A DNA stretch of 64,000 bases. It comes from Peribolospora baueri (lineage: Eukaryota > Basidiomycota > Peribolosporomycetes > Peribolosporales > Peribolosporaceae). The position numbers and the translations under genes were made by a program. The stretch is taken from the NCBI GenBank assembly GCA_029717555.1, contig JAMDHS010000037.1:62001-126000 (forward strand), given 5' to 3'. Under the pieces are notes generated by a model. It was not told where the DNA came from. It worked only from the letters and a program-made list of their open reading frames with translations, and did not search any database. Shown here piece after piece: positions 25,928-35,520 of the stretch (positions are counted from its first letter, which is position 1; each line of letters starts with the position of its first letter).

Positions 25928-27177
25928 TCACTTTCCCCAGCCCTCGTCTGGCTTGCTTTGAATGTCTCCCATGTTCTCGATCAGCCGCCGGGCCTGCTCT
26001 TCGACCGCCGCGCCAAGTGGACTCTTGTCGGCGGCAGCGGCGGCGGCCTCTTCGGAAGCCTCGCCGAGCGCCCACATGCGTTGTTGCGAGAGGCCTTGCT
26101 CGATCACTGCGTAAAGGCGGAAGTCAAGAGGCGAGGTGAGCTGGACGGACGGTCATGTGCGAGAGGCGGACAAGGCACCGACTTACTCGCGACGATGCCG
26201 CCGACCTGGCTCCACCCGTATCGGCCAGCCATTTGGAGGATGGGCGTCATCCGAGGCTTGTAGCACATTTCCAAGAAGAGACGTTTGGGTGGGAGTGGCA
26301 ATCCATCGTCGCCCTCCGGTCGAGACGCGGCAGAGAGCGGGGGCAGGGAGAAGAGTTTCTCCGCCAGGGCGTACACCGCCTTTTCCCCCTCCGTCTGTGG
26401 TTCGACGGCGGGGATGGCGCCCACGCCGAGGACGACGGGCCGCTCGGCGAGCTCGTCGTCCGAAGGAAAGTCATGTGCGCGCTCGAGGATGCGAATGTCG
26501 AGTTCGGGGAAGGCGGCTTTTACAGCCTCCATTTCGGACCGGTCTCGGTTCAAGAGGTAGATGCGATCGAGGTTTAGCTTGCGGAGAGCGTAGCAGGTCG
26601 AGCGAGCGGTGCCTCCGCCGCCGATGAGAAACGCCGAGTACTTTCGGGGTTGAAAAGCAGAAGAAGGGGTAGAGATGAACGTGGAAGGAGGTAAGGAGGA
26701 GTCAATGGCGAGTTGTCGGAGCAAGGCGTGTCGGACGCCGAGGTGGTCAGTGTTGGTTCCGATGAACCTCTTGCTCCCGGTCTCCGCCTGCCGCTCGACG
26801 ACAATGGTATTGACGGCGCCGATCGACCTCCCGGCGTCGGTCAATCCGTCGAGGATCGCCCCGGGCTGGCCAGCGGTAGAAGCGACGGCGACCTTGAGCG
26901 GCATGGTCACCGCTGAGCCGGCGAAGTATTCATCGTCGCGGACCGAGGCACGAAAGTGAGGGTTGTCCACGGTCTTGGTATCGACGAGGTCAAAGACACC
27001 CAGGGGAGGAGCGGCCGAGCCTGAGGAGGCTGTCTGGGCGTCGTGAAGGGCGCGGAAGATGGCATTGTGGAGGAAGGGAGAGGCGGAGTGAGAGATGGGG
27101 TAGCCGTAGAGGTGGAAGCGTCGCGTCGCCTGGTCGTGCGCGTGCTCCTCGAGCGTGGCCGTAGCGGTGGTGGTCAT
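25928..27177 (-). CDS. Quinate/shikimate dehydrogenase (QUTB/QA-3-like)
   Basis: Two exons (27177-26187 and 26106-25928, joined across an 80-bp intron with a GTAAGT donor) give 389 residues. The enzyme oxidises quinate to 3-dehydroquinate and shikimate to 3-dehydroshikimate with NAD(P)+. Visible motifs are the substrate loop YGYPISHSASPFLHN, catalytic Lys in VTMPLK, FIGTNTDHLGVRHAL, the Rossmann turn IGGGGTARSTCYAL, and LNRDRSE at the cofactor-specificity loop. The end is GWSQVGGIVA-MIEQGLSQQRMW. As a stand-alone shikimate-dehydrogenase-family protein beside quinate genes, rather than an AROM domain, it is best read as the catabolic enzyme. The ATG at 27177 was chosen because the sequence after it begins the fold; an in-frame ATG at 27330 would add a 51-residue, mitochondrial-like basic leader and cannot be excluded. 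Its promoter faces the inositol-monophosphatase-family gene. Confidence 0.92.
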
Positions 27178-27546
27178 GCGAGCGCAGCGAAGAGATGTCT
27201 GGCGGCGCGAAAGGAAGAAGGAAGGACGACTGAGAGCGAGGAAAGCGAGGGAAGGAGGCAGATGGCGGCGACGAGGCAAGACGTATGTGTATTTCTGAGG
27301 GAGAGTGTTCACCGTGCGCTGCTGCGGCACCCGGGCCTTCCTTTCTTTCCCCGCACTGTCGGCGGCAAAACGTTCGGCCGCGCGCCGACGGCAGGTGGTC
27401 GCGTGTCGTCGCTACGCGTGTCGTCGCTCCGTCAGTCAGTCCGTCGGTCAACCCCCGTCGTCGCCGTTCCGTCAGTTGATCCGTTTCCTAACCCCTCGGC
27501 TCTCGCTCGTCCAACCTCCTCCCACCCACGAACGAGCGACGACGCC
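27178..27546. promoter_or_regulatory. Shared divergent promoter, dehydrogenase gene / IMPase-family gene
   Basis: Only 369 bp separate the two divergent start codons, so the genes probably share a bidirectional control region. The sequence contains short imperfect repeats of the CGTCGCT/GTCGTCGC type and a GTCAGT-rich stretch at about 27431-27480. No QA-1F-type dyad was found by eye. Confidence 0.5.
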
Positions 27547-28968
27547 ATGCCATCTGACGCCGCGCTCGAGCACCTGGCCCCCGGCGTGGACCTCCCCGCC
27601 GTCCACGATCACATGGTCGAGCTCGCACTGACCGCCGGCGCCTTTCTGCGTGCCAACGCGCTCGCCCGTACTCAGTTCTCTTCCTCGGCCTCCGCTTCTG
27701 CACTGGCGCTCAACGTCCAGGACAAGGAGAGCTCGGTGGACATTGTCACAGAGGCCGACACCGAGGCCGAGCGCCTGATCCTGAACGGCATCCGAGAGCG
27801 ATGGGCGGCGCACGGGCACAAGGTCATTGCCGAAGAGACCTACTCTGGCGGCAAGGACAAGCGGTTCCTCTTGGACGACGTGGGTGCCTGCCCTCGCCTT
27901 TGTGGTCTCCTTTTGAAAGCCTCTGGTTGACACTTTCTTCGCGCCTCCGTCCAGGCCCCGACATGGATCGTGGATCCCCTAGACGGCACGGTCAACTTTG
28001 TATGTCGCTCTCACCGCGTTCCCACGGACCCGAGAGGCCCACCGCTTACCGTTGCTCCTCCTCTTGCAGACCCACCTCTTCCCCCTCGTTTGTGTCTCCA
28101 TTGGCTTTTGCGTCAACAAAGTGCCCCTTGTCGGCGCCGTCTACGCTCCAGTCCTTAGTGGACTGAGTCCTGCCGCGGGCGGCACCTTGTTCTCCGCCGT
28201 CCGAGGCAAAGGCGCGTGGCAGTCCTATCCCCCTCCGAACGCGTCCGGTAGCGGCCTCGATCATTCGGCCGTCAGGCTGTCCGCCCTTTCCTCCCCTCCT
28301 CCTTCTCTCTCCGTCCCGCCTCTCCGTCTTCCCCTCGCTCCGCCGAAACCTCTGCCGCGCGAAGCGCCAAAGGGCTGCCTTTTCGCCTCGGAATGGGGCA
28401 AGGACAGACGGGATGGGCCAGAGTCGAACCTACCGCGCAAGGTCGCCAGTTTCTGGAACATGGCGGCCGAACTCGGCGGCCGCGGCGGTCGTGGAGGGCA
28501 CGTGAACGGCGTGCGGAGCCTGGGCAGCGCGGCGCTGGACATGGTCCTCTGTGCGACGGCTGCGGTGGATATTTTTTGGGAGGGTGGCTGTTGGGAGTGG
28601 GTGAGTCGTCTCGTCTTCGCACTCGCCCCCGCTCCCACGTTCGCCCAAGCTAAGAGGGGGTCGTTTTGTTTTGTTTCGTTTCGTTTTTCAAGGACGTGTG
28701 CGGCGCCATGGCGATCCTCCACGAGGCTGGAGGCGTCGTCTTCGACGCCAACCCATCGCCGTCGGCGTCTTTACCGACGACGCCGCTTCAGGAGGCCTCG
28801 CTCGGCGGACGACGATATCTGGCCATTCGCGCGTGCGCTCCGACGGTCGACGAGGGGGGCAGGGAGGTGGAGACGCCGAGACAAGCGCAGGAGAGGGTGG
28901 CAAGAGAAGTGTACAAGAGGGTGGAGGCGCTGACCTACGTGAGGGAGTGCGTCACATATCCTCCTTGA
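27547..28968 (+). CDS. Inositol-monophosphatase-family protein of the quinate cluster (QUTG/QA-X-like)
   Basis: Four exons (27547-27879, 27955-27999, 28070-28600, 28693-28968) splice to 394 residues. Metal-binding motifs of the Mg2+-dependent, Li+-sensitive phosphatase family are present: SSVDIVTEADTEAE, IAEETYSGG (first metal Glu), WIVDPLDGTVNFTH (Asp, Asp and Asp/Gly loop), and EWDVCGAMAILHEAGG, the C-terminal metal Asp. Exon 2 is only 45 nt and encodes most of the DPLDGT motif. The QUTG and QA-X proteins of the ascomycete clusters belong to this family and are quinate-induced. They are not needed for growth on quinate, and their substrate is unsettled. An insert rich in Pro/Ser (about residues 205-235) makes this protein longer than the usual 280-330 residues. 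All key residues appear intact, so phosphatase activity is likely. Confidence 0.9.
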
Positions 28969-29083
28969 AGGACGCAAGGTTGGAATGTACACAAACTTGA
29001 GACGGACGGTCGCGATGCTGGAATGTACGGACTCGAGTCGGACAGACGCGATGGAGGGGAGTGAGCTCCGTTTCCACCTCGGG

Positions 29084-29741
29084 TCACTTCTTCTTGAGCC
29101 CGTTGTCAAGCACGTGTGAAAGGGCGGCGTGATAGCCGTAGGCGCCCATGCCCATCAGGACGGCGGCGGCCTTGTCGGAGAAGAAGGAGTGGTGTCGGAA
29201 GGGCTCCCGAGCGTGCGGGTTGGAGCAGTGGACTTCGACGAAGGGGATTTCGACGCCGAGCAGGGCGTCGCGAAGGGCGACAGAGGTGTGCGTCAAACCG
29301 GCCGGGTTGATCTGCCGGCCGTGGTAGGAAGAAATAAGGGAGCGGTGGGCCCGGGGGCGTCAAGGGGCTGGCCACTGGCCACTGGGCGACGGACGGCACG
29401 GGACGGACTCACGATGATGGCGTCGACGCCGTTTCCCTTGGCCTGGTGGATGCGGTCGATGATCGCGCCCTCGTAGTTGCTCTGGAAAGCGGCCAAGCGA
29501 GCGCCTCGCTCTTCGGCCAGCTCCTTTGCTCGACGCTCGACGTCGTGGAGCGTATCGTGGCCGTAGAGCTGGGGCTCGCGCGTGCCCAAGAGGTTCATGT
29601 TGGGCCCGTTGATGAGCTGCAGCGCGGAAGGAGAGATCGGTCGTCGAGCTCAGCAGATGCCCATCGTTGTCGTTGTTGTCGTCGTCGTTGCGCTGACGGG
29701 CAGAGCCGGCCAGCGTCGCTCACCAGAACGTTTTTCGCCAT
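29084..29741 (-). CDS. Catabolic 3-dehydroquinate dehydratase, type II (QUTE/QA-2-like)
   Basis: Three exons (29741-29724, 29616-29413, 29311-29084) splice to 149 residues, exactly the size of type II dehydroquinases. The enzyme removes water from 3-dehydroquinate to give 3-dehydroshikimate. The first exon encodes only MAKNVL. Active-site features are visible: [16 protein letters not shown] with Arg19 and the catalytic Tyr24, [36 protein letters not shown] with catalytic His102 and Arg113, and the closing GAYGYHAAL. In fungi this small dodecameric enzyme is the quinate-inducible one, distinct from the biosynthetic type I domain of AROM. It is transcribed away from the permease gene across a 618-bp gap, and its 3' end faces that of the IMPase-family gene (115 bp between stops). 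Confidence 0.95.
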
Positions 29742-30359
29742 CTTCGATCCTCAGCGCTGTTGGTCCGAGCTGATGACGACTTGGGCACGGATGCGAGGGT
29801 GGCCATCGCAGGCGCTTTTGAGCGCCGAGAGTGCCCCGCTCACTGTTTCATCTTTTGTCCGGGGTGCGTCGACGAAGCTCGTGGGCCGTCCTGGACATGA
29901 CATGCCCTCCGTTCGTTCTCGCTCGCTCCCTGCCCACCGGTGCGTTCGTTCACCCGGCGACGACGACGATGACGACGACGTTGTGGTCAACGGATGCTGC
30001 GCAGAGCGGAAGGTGGAAGAAGGCGGATCGACTTTCTGCCGCGGGCGGCCGCAGCCGATGGCGGCGGCAGGCTGTCGCTTCGGGCGTCGGGTTCAGAACG
30101 GTCGCCCGCCAGGGCACCGACGGGGACAAGGCCGCCATGCCAAACGCCAAGCTGGCGACGAGGACGGGCTCCTCTCCAGTCTTCCGTCGGGCGTGCGGGG
30201 GGAAGGAAGGAAAGGAAGAATTGCGGGGTAGTCGCTTTCGCTAGCCGAGCCATCGATGGATCGATGGAACTGAACTGATCCGGCTCGTCATCTTCCCGGC
30301 TATATCTAACTTGCGCCTCGTCGCCCTCGTCGCCCTTCCCCCTCCCACCACCTTCCCTC
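29742..30359. promoter_or_regulatory. Shared divergent promoter, dehydroquinase gene / permease gene
   Basis: 618 bp separate the start codons of the dehydroquinase and permease genes. A (GAC)n/(GAT)n triplet run lies at about 29957-29980. A TATA-like TATATC occurs at 30301-30306, 54 bp before the permease ATG, followed by a pyrimidine-rich leader. The arrangement suggests joint control by the cluster activator. Confidence 0.5.
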
Positions 30360-32460
30360 ATGGTCAGCCTTCGACGAAAAGATGACGGCAGGACGCCGGC
30401 GGCCGTCTACAACTTTCGCGTGTGGGCCATGGCCGCCATCGCGTCCATGGCTTCCGTCATGATCGGGTGCGTCCAAGCGAAGGCGGCCCCCCGCTCGCCG
30501 GCTCAAGCTCACCCTCTCCTCCCCCTTTTTTCTTTCTAGGTACGACTCGGCCTTCGTCGGTGGCACTCTCGCCCTCCAGTCTTTCGTCAACGAGTTCGGG
30601 GCGCTCACTGGCACTACGCAAGCCAACATCGTCTCCGTGTACCAGGTCGGCGCCTTCTTCGGCGCCTTCTTCGGGTACCCGCTCGGCCACTTCCTTGGCC
30701 GCAAAAGGGGCCTCTTCTTCTGCGCCGCCTTCTTCACCATCGGCGCCGCCGTCATGTGCGCCACGAACAAGTCCACTGGCCTCGCTCCCCTGTACGCCGG
30801 TAGGACGCTCGCCGGTCTCGCCATCGGTTCCGCCTCCAACCTGACGCCCATCTACATCGCCGAGATCGCGCCGACGGCCATCCGAGGACAGCTCGTCGGC
30901 GTTTACGAGCTCGGATGGCAGATTGGCGGTCTGGTCGGCTTCTGGATCAACTACGGCGTGGATCAGACCATGGCGCCGAGCCATAGTGAGCACCACCGGC
31001 CGCGTTGGACCGTCGCCTCCGTTCGCAGTCGCTCATAACCCTCCGCTCCGAACGCAGCCCAATGGCTCATCCCCTTCGCCATTCAGCTCATCCCCGGCGC
31101 TCTCTTCTGGATCGGCACCCTCTTCCTTATCGAATCACCTCGTTGGCTCCTCACTAGAGGCCGCGAAACGGAAGCGATGGCCGCGCTTTCAAGAGTCCGC
31201 AACCTGCCCTCCACAGATGCCTGGCTCGTCGACGAGCTCGCGACCATGAACGCCGCCGTCCTCGACGAGCGCCGTCTCACCGGCGATGGCTTCTGGGCGC
31301 CCTTCCGAGAGACCTTCCTCGTCCCTCGCATTCTCCGCCGCGTCCTCCTCGGCTGCTCTCTCTTCATCTGGCAGAACGGCTGTGGTATCAACGCGATCAA
31401 CTGTGAGCATCTTCCACGCGCACGCACGCACGCGCCCCTATTCTTCTGCTCACCGCCTTCGTTCGTCGTTCTGCGCAGACTACTCTCCCACCGTCTTCAA
31501 GTCGATCGGCATCTCTGGTACCAGCACATCCCTTCTTTCCACCGGCTTGTTCGGCGTCATCAAGACCGTCGGCTCCATCGTCTGGATCCTCTTCCTGATT
31601 GACCACGTCGGCCGACGGATCCTGCTCATCGTCGGCGCCCTCGGCGGCTCCTTCTGCATGTACTACATCGCTGCCTACCTGGCCATATCCAAGGTTGGCC
31701 ACCGCCCGCCGTCTTCGTCCCTCTCGCCCGGCGGAAAGTCCGCCTTGGCCTTTTTCTACATCTGGACTGTTTTTTACAGCCCGACATGGAACGGAACCCC
31801 TTGGGTGTGAGTAACTCGGGCAGGCTGTGAGATCAAGTCAGCCTCTGTCGCACGGCACGCCGTCTCACCGCCCTGCGCTCCTTTACCTTCGCTCGCAGCC
31901 TCAACTCGGAAATGTTCATGCAGCAGAACCGCACCCTTGCACAGGCGTGCGCAGCCGCATCGGTGAGTGACTGGGTGCTCTGTTGACGCGCTTGATGATC
32001 ATCTCGTACCTCGTCGGTCGCGTCGTTGGTTCTGACGTTGGTCCGAACGATTTGCCTCCATGGGCCGTAACAGAACTGGCTGTTCAATTTCTGCATCGCG
32101 AGGTTCACACCTCAAATGTTCGCCGCGATGGGATACGGCGTGTACCTCTTCTTTGCCTCGCTCATGGTCCTCGCCGCCATCTACGTCTACTTTCTCGTCC
32201 CGGAAACAAAGTGCATCCCGCTAGAGGAGATGGATAGGCTCTTCTCGGCGCCCGTGCGTCCGTGGAAGGCTCACGCGTGGCTCACCGCCGAGCTCGCCTC
32301 CCGGCCTCACCTGAGCGGCGGTGCCGCGCCAGGCCTCTCTCAGGGCCAAGGCAGCCAAGGCGACCCGGAGGCGGGGAATGGGTACGGCGAGACGAGCGGG
32401 CCAGGCGACGAAAAGGAGGGGAAGGAGGCGATGACGGCGCACGTGGAGCGCATCGCTTGA
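30360..32460 (+). CDS. Quinate permease, MFS sugar-porter family (QUTD/QA-Y-like)
   Basis: Six exons (30360-30466, 30540-30985, 31058-31402, 31479-31806, 31899-31962, 32074-32460) splice in frame to 558 residues, a usual length. The protein is a 12-helix proton-coupled sugar-porter-type carrier. It shows YDSAFVGGTLALQSF after helix 1, GYPLGHFLGRKRG in loop 2-3, YAGRTLAGLAIGSASNLTPIY and IAEIAPTAIRGQLVG, the mid-loop IESPRWLLTRGRETEAM, INYYSPTVFKSIGISGT, DHVGRRILLI, FFYIWTVFYSPTWNGTPWV, NSEMFMQQNRTLAQA, FTPQMFAAMGYGVY and VPETKCIPLEEMDRLF. The WTVFY.P.WNGTPWV segment and PLE-MDRLF end are typical of fungal quinate permeases. It should bring quinate (and perhaps shikimate) across the plasma membrane. 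The short fifth exon is 64 nt. Cluster position supports the substrate call. Confidence 0.92.
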
Positions 32461-33508
32461 CCACCAGCTAGCTCGACCTCACGCTTCTTCGGAGTCCGGG
32501 TGCCTTTTTTCACGGATCATGTAATCTTATTTTCTTTTGGTACGCGGTAGTCTACCTGCCTGACTTGCTTGGCGCACTCGCTCGCTAGCTGGCTGCGTTC
32601 CCGGGCCGCACGCACGCACGTCGTTCGTTCGTTCGTTGGCCGTGGGAACTGTTTCGTACCAACAAGCACCGAGAGGTGCCTTGCCTGCATTCGACAAAAA
32701 GAAAAATCGGCAAAGAGAATGAATAAGTCCGCATTGTTCTGAAGAGGCGACTGCGGGCGGAAACGTTTAGGCGGTCTGTGTGTGAACTTTGCCCGCCTTG
32801 CCTTGTCTTCCGTCGTGAGACATGGCATGGCAGTTCGTCGAGTCGACGGAGAGGGGGAAGGTGCTGTGGCGCCTTGAGCTCGGCCGGCGAGCTACGTGGC
32901 CGACAGGTGTGCGTTTGTCTGTCTGTCCGGTGCGCGCAGTGGTTTTTGCTTGTCCTTCGTCATCCGCGATGACGGCGAGACACTCGAACCATCACCGTCT
33001 GTCGTCGCTCATCGGACGCGCGGGCAGGGGCGGGACGACTTTCTTCCGGCGGAGTCCGTCTGGTCCGTGTCACCTGGCGCGTCTGCGGATGATCGTTGTC
33101 TACGGGCCGTCATTGTTCCTCCACCTCTAGCCTCTCGCTCTCGCTCTCCAAGCGCTTCGCCTCGCCTATGCTTTCGCTCTGCCTCACCGGCCGTGGCGGC
33201 TCCGATGTGCCATCGGCGGCGAGGGCGGGGGTAGGGACGGTGGGAAGAGGACAACAGTGCAGCGCAGAGAGCGAGCGTCGCTGGCCCAGGTCGTGGATAC
33301 GATAAGTATCGCAGACAGCGACGCTCCCAACCAACGTCGCCGCCCTCCATATCATATCGTCTGTGCACCGTCACCTGGATAGCAAGCACCTCATCTCATC
33401 TTGGCCCTCATCTTCATCTCCAATCGGCTCATACCGCTTGCCGTGGCAGTCATCGCCGTCGGACGTCCCGTCTCAACAAACTCACCCTCCGCTCCCCCAT
33501 CGCCTACC
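32461..33508. other. Intergenic: permease 3' flank and dehydratase promoter (1.05 kb)
   Basis: The largest spacer within the cluster. Short GTTC repeats occur at about 32620-32637. An inverted repeat at 33296-33310 is listed separately. CATATCATATCG lies at about 33349-33360. No conserved open frame was recognised; an in-frame ATG at 33401 would extend the dehydratase by 36 residues. Confidence 0.5.
33295..33310. promoter_or_regulatory. Candidate palindromic control site upstream of the dehydratase gene
   Basis: GGATAC-GATAA-GTATC contains perfect 5-bp arms GATAC/GTATC around a GATAA core, about 200 bp before the ATG. It resembles the described QA-1F dyad (GGRTAA N4 TTATCC) only loosely, with different arm ends and spacing. 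The GATAAG core could also be a GATA-factor site. It is a candidate only. Confidence 0.25.
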
Positions 33509-34843
33509 ATGTCCTTTCCACTACCGCCTTTCTCCATCGCCACCATCTCCCTCGGCGACTGCGCTCATCACGCGTTGGACGACAAGTTGCGCGTCGTCGC
33601 TGAAGCGGGCTACCGCGAGGTCGAGGTCTTCCAGGCCGACCTGGACGCTTTCGCGCGGTCACCTCGCTTCGAGCACATCCCTCTTGCCTCCTACTCCCGG
33701 CCGTCATGCCTGCCGGAAGCGAGAAGCGACGCAGAGTACCTCAGCCGTCCGGAAGCGTGGAACGCCACGGCCCACTTGGCCGGCGAGGCGCTGCGCTACC
33801 TCCCCCGCGAGCTGGCCGCCGCCAAGGAGATCGGTGCGCTGGCCGAGCGGCTGAACGTCCGGATCAACTCGCTTCAACCTCTCCGCGACTTTGAAGGTTG
33901 GATCAAGCGGGAGAAGCGGGACGAGGTGATGAAACACGGCCACAGTCGATTCGCCGTCATGCGCGAACTCCGCACCGACCTTCTCCTCATCCCTTCTTCA
34001 TTCCACGTCCCCGGCCGTCCCGAGGCGGACGCCGAAGGAGGCGTGAGCGGCGACGACGAGACGGTGGCGCGGGACCTGGCCGAGCTGGCCGACTACGCCG
34101 CCGCCTTCTCCTCTCCCATGCGCATCGCCTACGAGGCTCTCGCCTGGGGCGGCACCGCGTTCACCTGGCGAGCGGCGTGCAAGAGGGTGTCGCTGGCGAA
34201 CCGGCGCAACTGCGGGCTCGTCATCGACTCATTCAACCTCGTTGGCAGAGAGTGGGCCGACCCGGCGAACGCGTCCGGAAGCGGCCAAGTGGACACAAAC
34301 AGGAAAGAGACGTGGGAGATGGCCGGGGCGACAGTGGACGCGAGGTTGGCCGCCAGTCTGGCCGCGCTCAAGCGTGAGGTGCCCATCGAGCGCATCTTCT
34401 CGTTCCAGGTCGCCGACGCCGCCTTGGTCGACCCGGCGGAGGTGACGCCGGCCGAAGGGGACCCACGGCCATCGCGTCTGCTGTGGAGCAGGAGCAGCCG
34501 ACTGTTCCCGCTGGAGAAGGACCGACGGGCGTATCTGCCCATCGCCGACGTGTGCCAGACGCTCCTTGAGATGGGCTTCACCGGCGCTTGGAGTCTGGAA
34601 GTGTTCAACAAGAGCTTGGCGAGCGATGACCCAGATACGGTCCGACATCACGCCGATCGAGGCATGCGCGGCCTGTCGAGGTTATGGGACGAGGTGAGGA
34701 GAAGGGCGGGCGCGGGTGGTGGTGAGGAGGAGGAGGAGAGCCCATCCACCGCCCCCACCGCCTTCATCGCCTTTCATGTCGACGCCAGGCCGTTTTCGAT
34801 GGACGCCGCGGAGAGCGAGTTGGTGCCTGTCGTGGCGAATTGA
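33509..34843 (+). CDS. 3-dehydroshikimate dehydratase (QUTC/QA-4-like)
   Basis: A single uninterrupted exon encodes 444 residues from the ATG at 33509 (MSFPLPPF). The enzyme turns 3-dehydroshikimate into protocatechuate and belongs to the sugar-phosphate-isomerase-like TIM-barrel superfamily. Recognisable features are FSIATISLGDCAHHALDDKL at the first strand, GYREVEVFQADLDAF, AKEIGALAERLNVRINSLQPL, RDFEGW, RTDLLLIPSSF, RIAYEALAWG (metal-binding Glu), GLVIDSFNLV, ERIFSFQVADAALVDP, LPIADV and GFTGAWSLEVFNKSL, the last metal Glu. The start at 33509 places the first strand at the usual distance; an upstream in-frame ATG at 33401 adds an unlikely hydrophobic leader. The protein is longer than the roughly 360 residues of QA-4 because of acidic/Gly-rich insertions near residues 170 and 420. 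It closes the right end of the cluster. Confidence 0.9.
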   Translation: MSFPLPPFSIATISLGDCAHHALDDKLRVVAEAGYREVEVFQADLDAFARSPRFEHIPLASYSRPSCLPEARSDAEYLSRPEAWNATAHLAGEALRYLPRELAAAKEIGALAERLNVRINSLQPLRDFEGWIKREKRDEVMKHGHSRFAVMRELRTDLLLIPSSFHVPGRPEADAEGGVSGDDETVARDLAELADYAAAFSSPMRIAYEALAWGGTAFTWRAACKRVSLANRRNCGLVIDSFNLVGREWADPANASGSGQVDTNRKETWEMAGATVDARLAASLAALKREVPIERIFSFQVADAALVDPAEVTPAEGDPRPSRLLWSRSSRLFPLEKDRRAYLPIADVCQTLLEMGFTGAWSLEVFNKSLASDDPDTVRHHADRGMRGLSRLWDEVRRRAGAGGGEEEEESPSTAPTAFIAFHVDARPFSMDAAESELVPVVAN

Positions 34844-35520
34844 GGATCGATCGATCGCATGCCGTCCGTCGTTTGTTCGTTTCTCTGGTCGCCGTGCCGT
34901 GACAAGTATTTCTTCCCAGTCCGTGAGAATGCATACCACCATCCAAGTGCGCGAAGTTATGATCATCCAAAGAGACGAGACGAGACGAGACGAGACAAGA
35001 CGAGACGCACGACGAGAGTTACCTTTGTGCGAGTCGGAGCGAGTTGAAATACGCCGACCCTTTCTCAGTAGTCCTTTTCGCGACATCACAATGCAATGAC
35101 TCCCACGTCTTCTCCACCTTCCTTCGAATCAAATTCCGCATGGTATGGACTTGTACGCAACACGCCCCCAAGGAGGCGGCCGGCCACCGACGGCGACGGG
35201 CGAGTTCAAAGACGGAGAAGAACATGCATGGAAAAAAGGTCGACTGGAGACCGACGACGAGCAAGCGAGTGGACCATCGAAGGGGAGAGTAACCAGAAAA
35301 AAATAACTTGGGGCGAGCGAGCGAATGGGGCCGACAGGCGAAACGACGAACGAATAGAATGGAGACGAGAAGACCACGGAAGAAAGAGTTGCCAAAGAGA
35401 ACCAGACCAGATAAAGTGAGCGTCCCGGGGCGACCACGCGAAGAACCAAGAGAAGAGAACGAGGGCTAGTCAGGAAAGGAGTGAATATCGTCTATGTGTA
35501 TGTCCAACCGCGACCTCGGG
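34844..35520. other. Intergenic between convergent cluster end and CAF120-like gene
   Basis: About 680 bp between two stop codons (34843 plus strand, 35521 minus strand), so it holds two 3' flanks. A pentanucleotide (GAGAC)n run lies at about 34976-35008. No conserved frame was seen. Confidence 0.6.
34976..35008. repeat. (GAGAC)n microsatellite
   Basis: Six or so near-perfect GAGAC units on the plus strand, one with an A change, in the 3' spacer right of the quinate cluster. Confidence 0.8.

Noticed and set aside
25928-27177. Reading the dehydrogenase as a biosynthetic AroE-type enzyme
   Set aside because: Fungi use the AROM domain for biosynthesis; a stand-alone copy beside the permease, dehydroquinase and dehydratase fits the catabolic role better.
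32822-33130. Small plus-strand open frame between permease and dehydratase genes
   Set aside because: No homology, poor composition after the first 35 codons, and it lies in the probable promoter.
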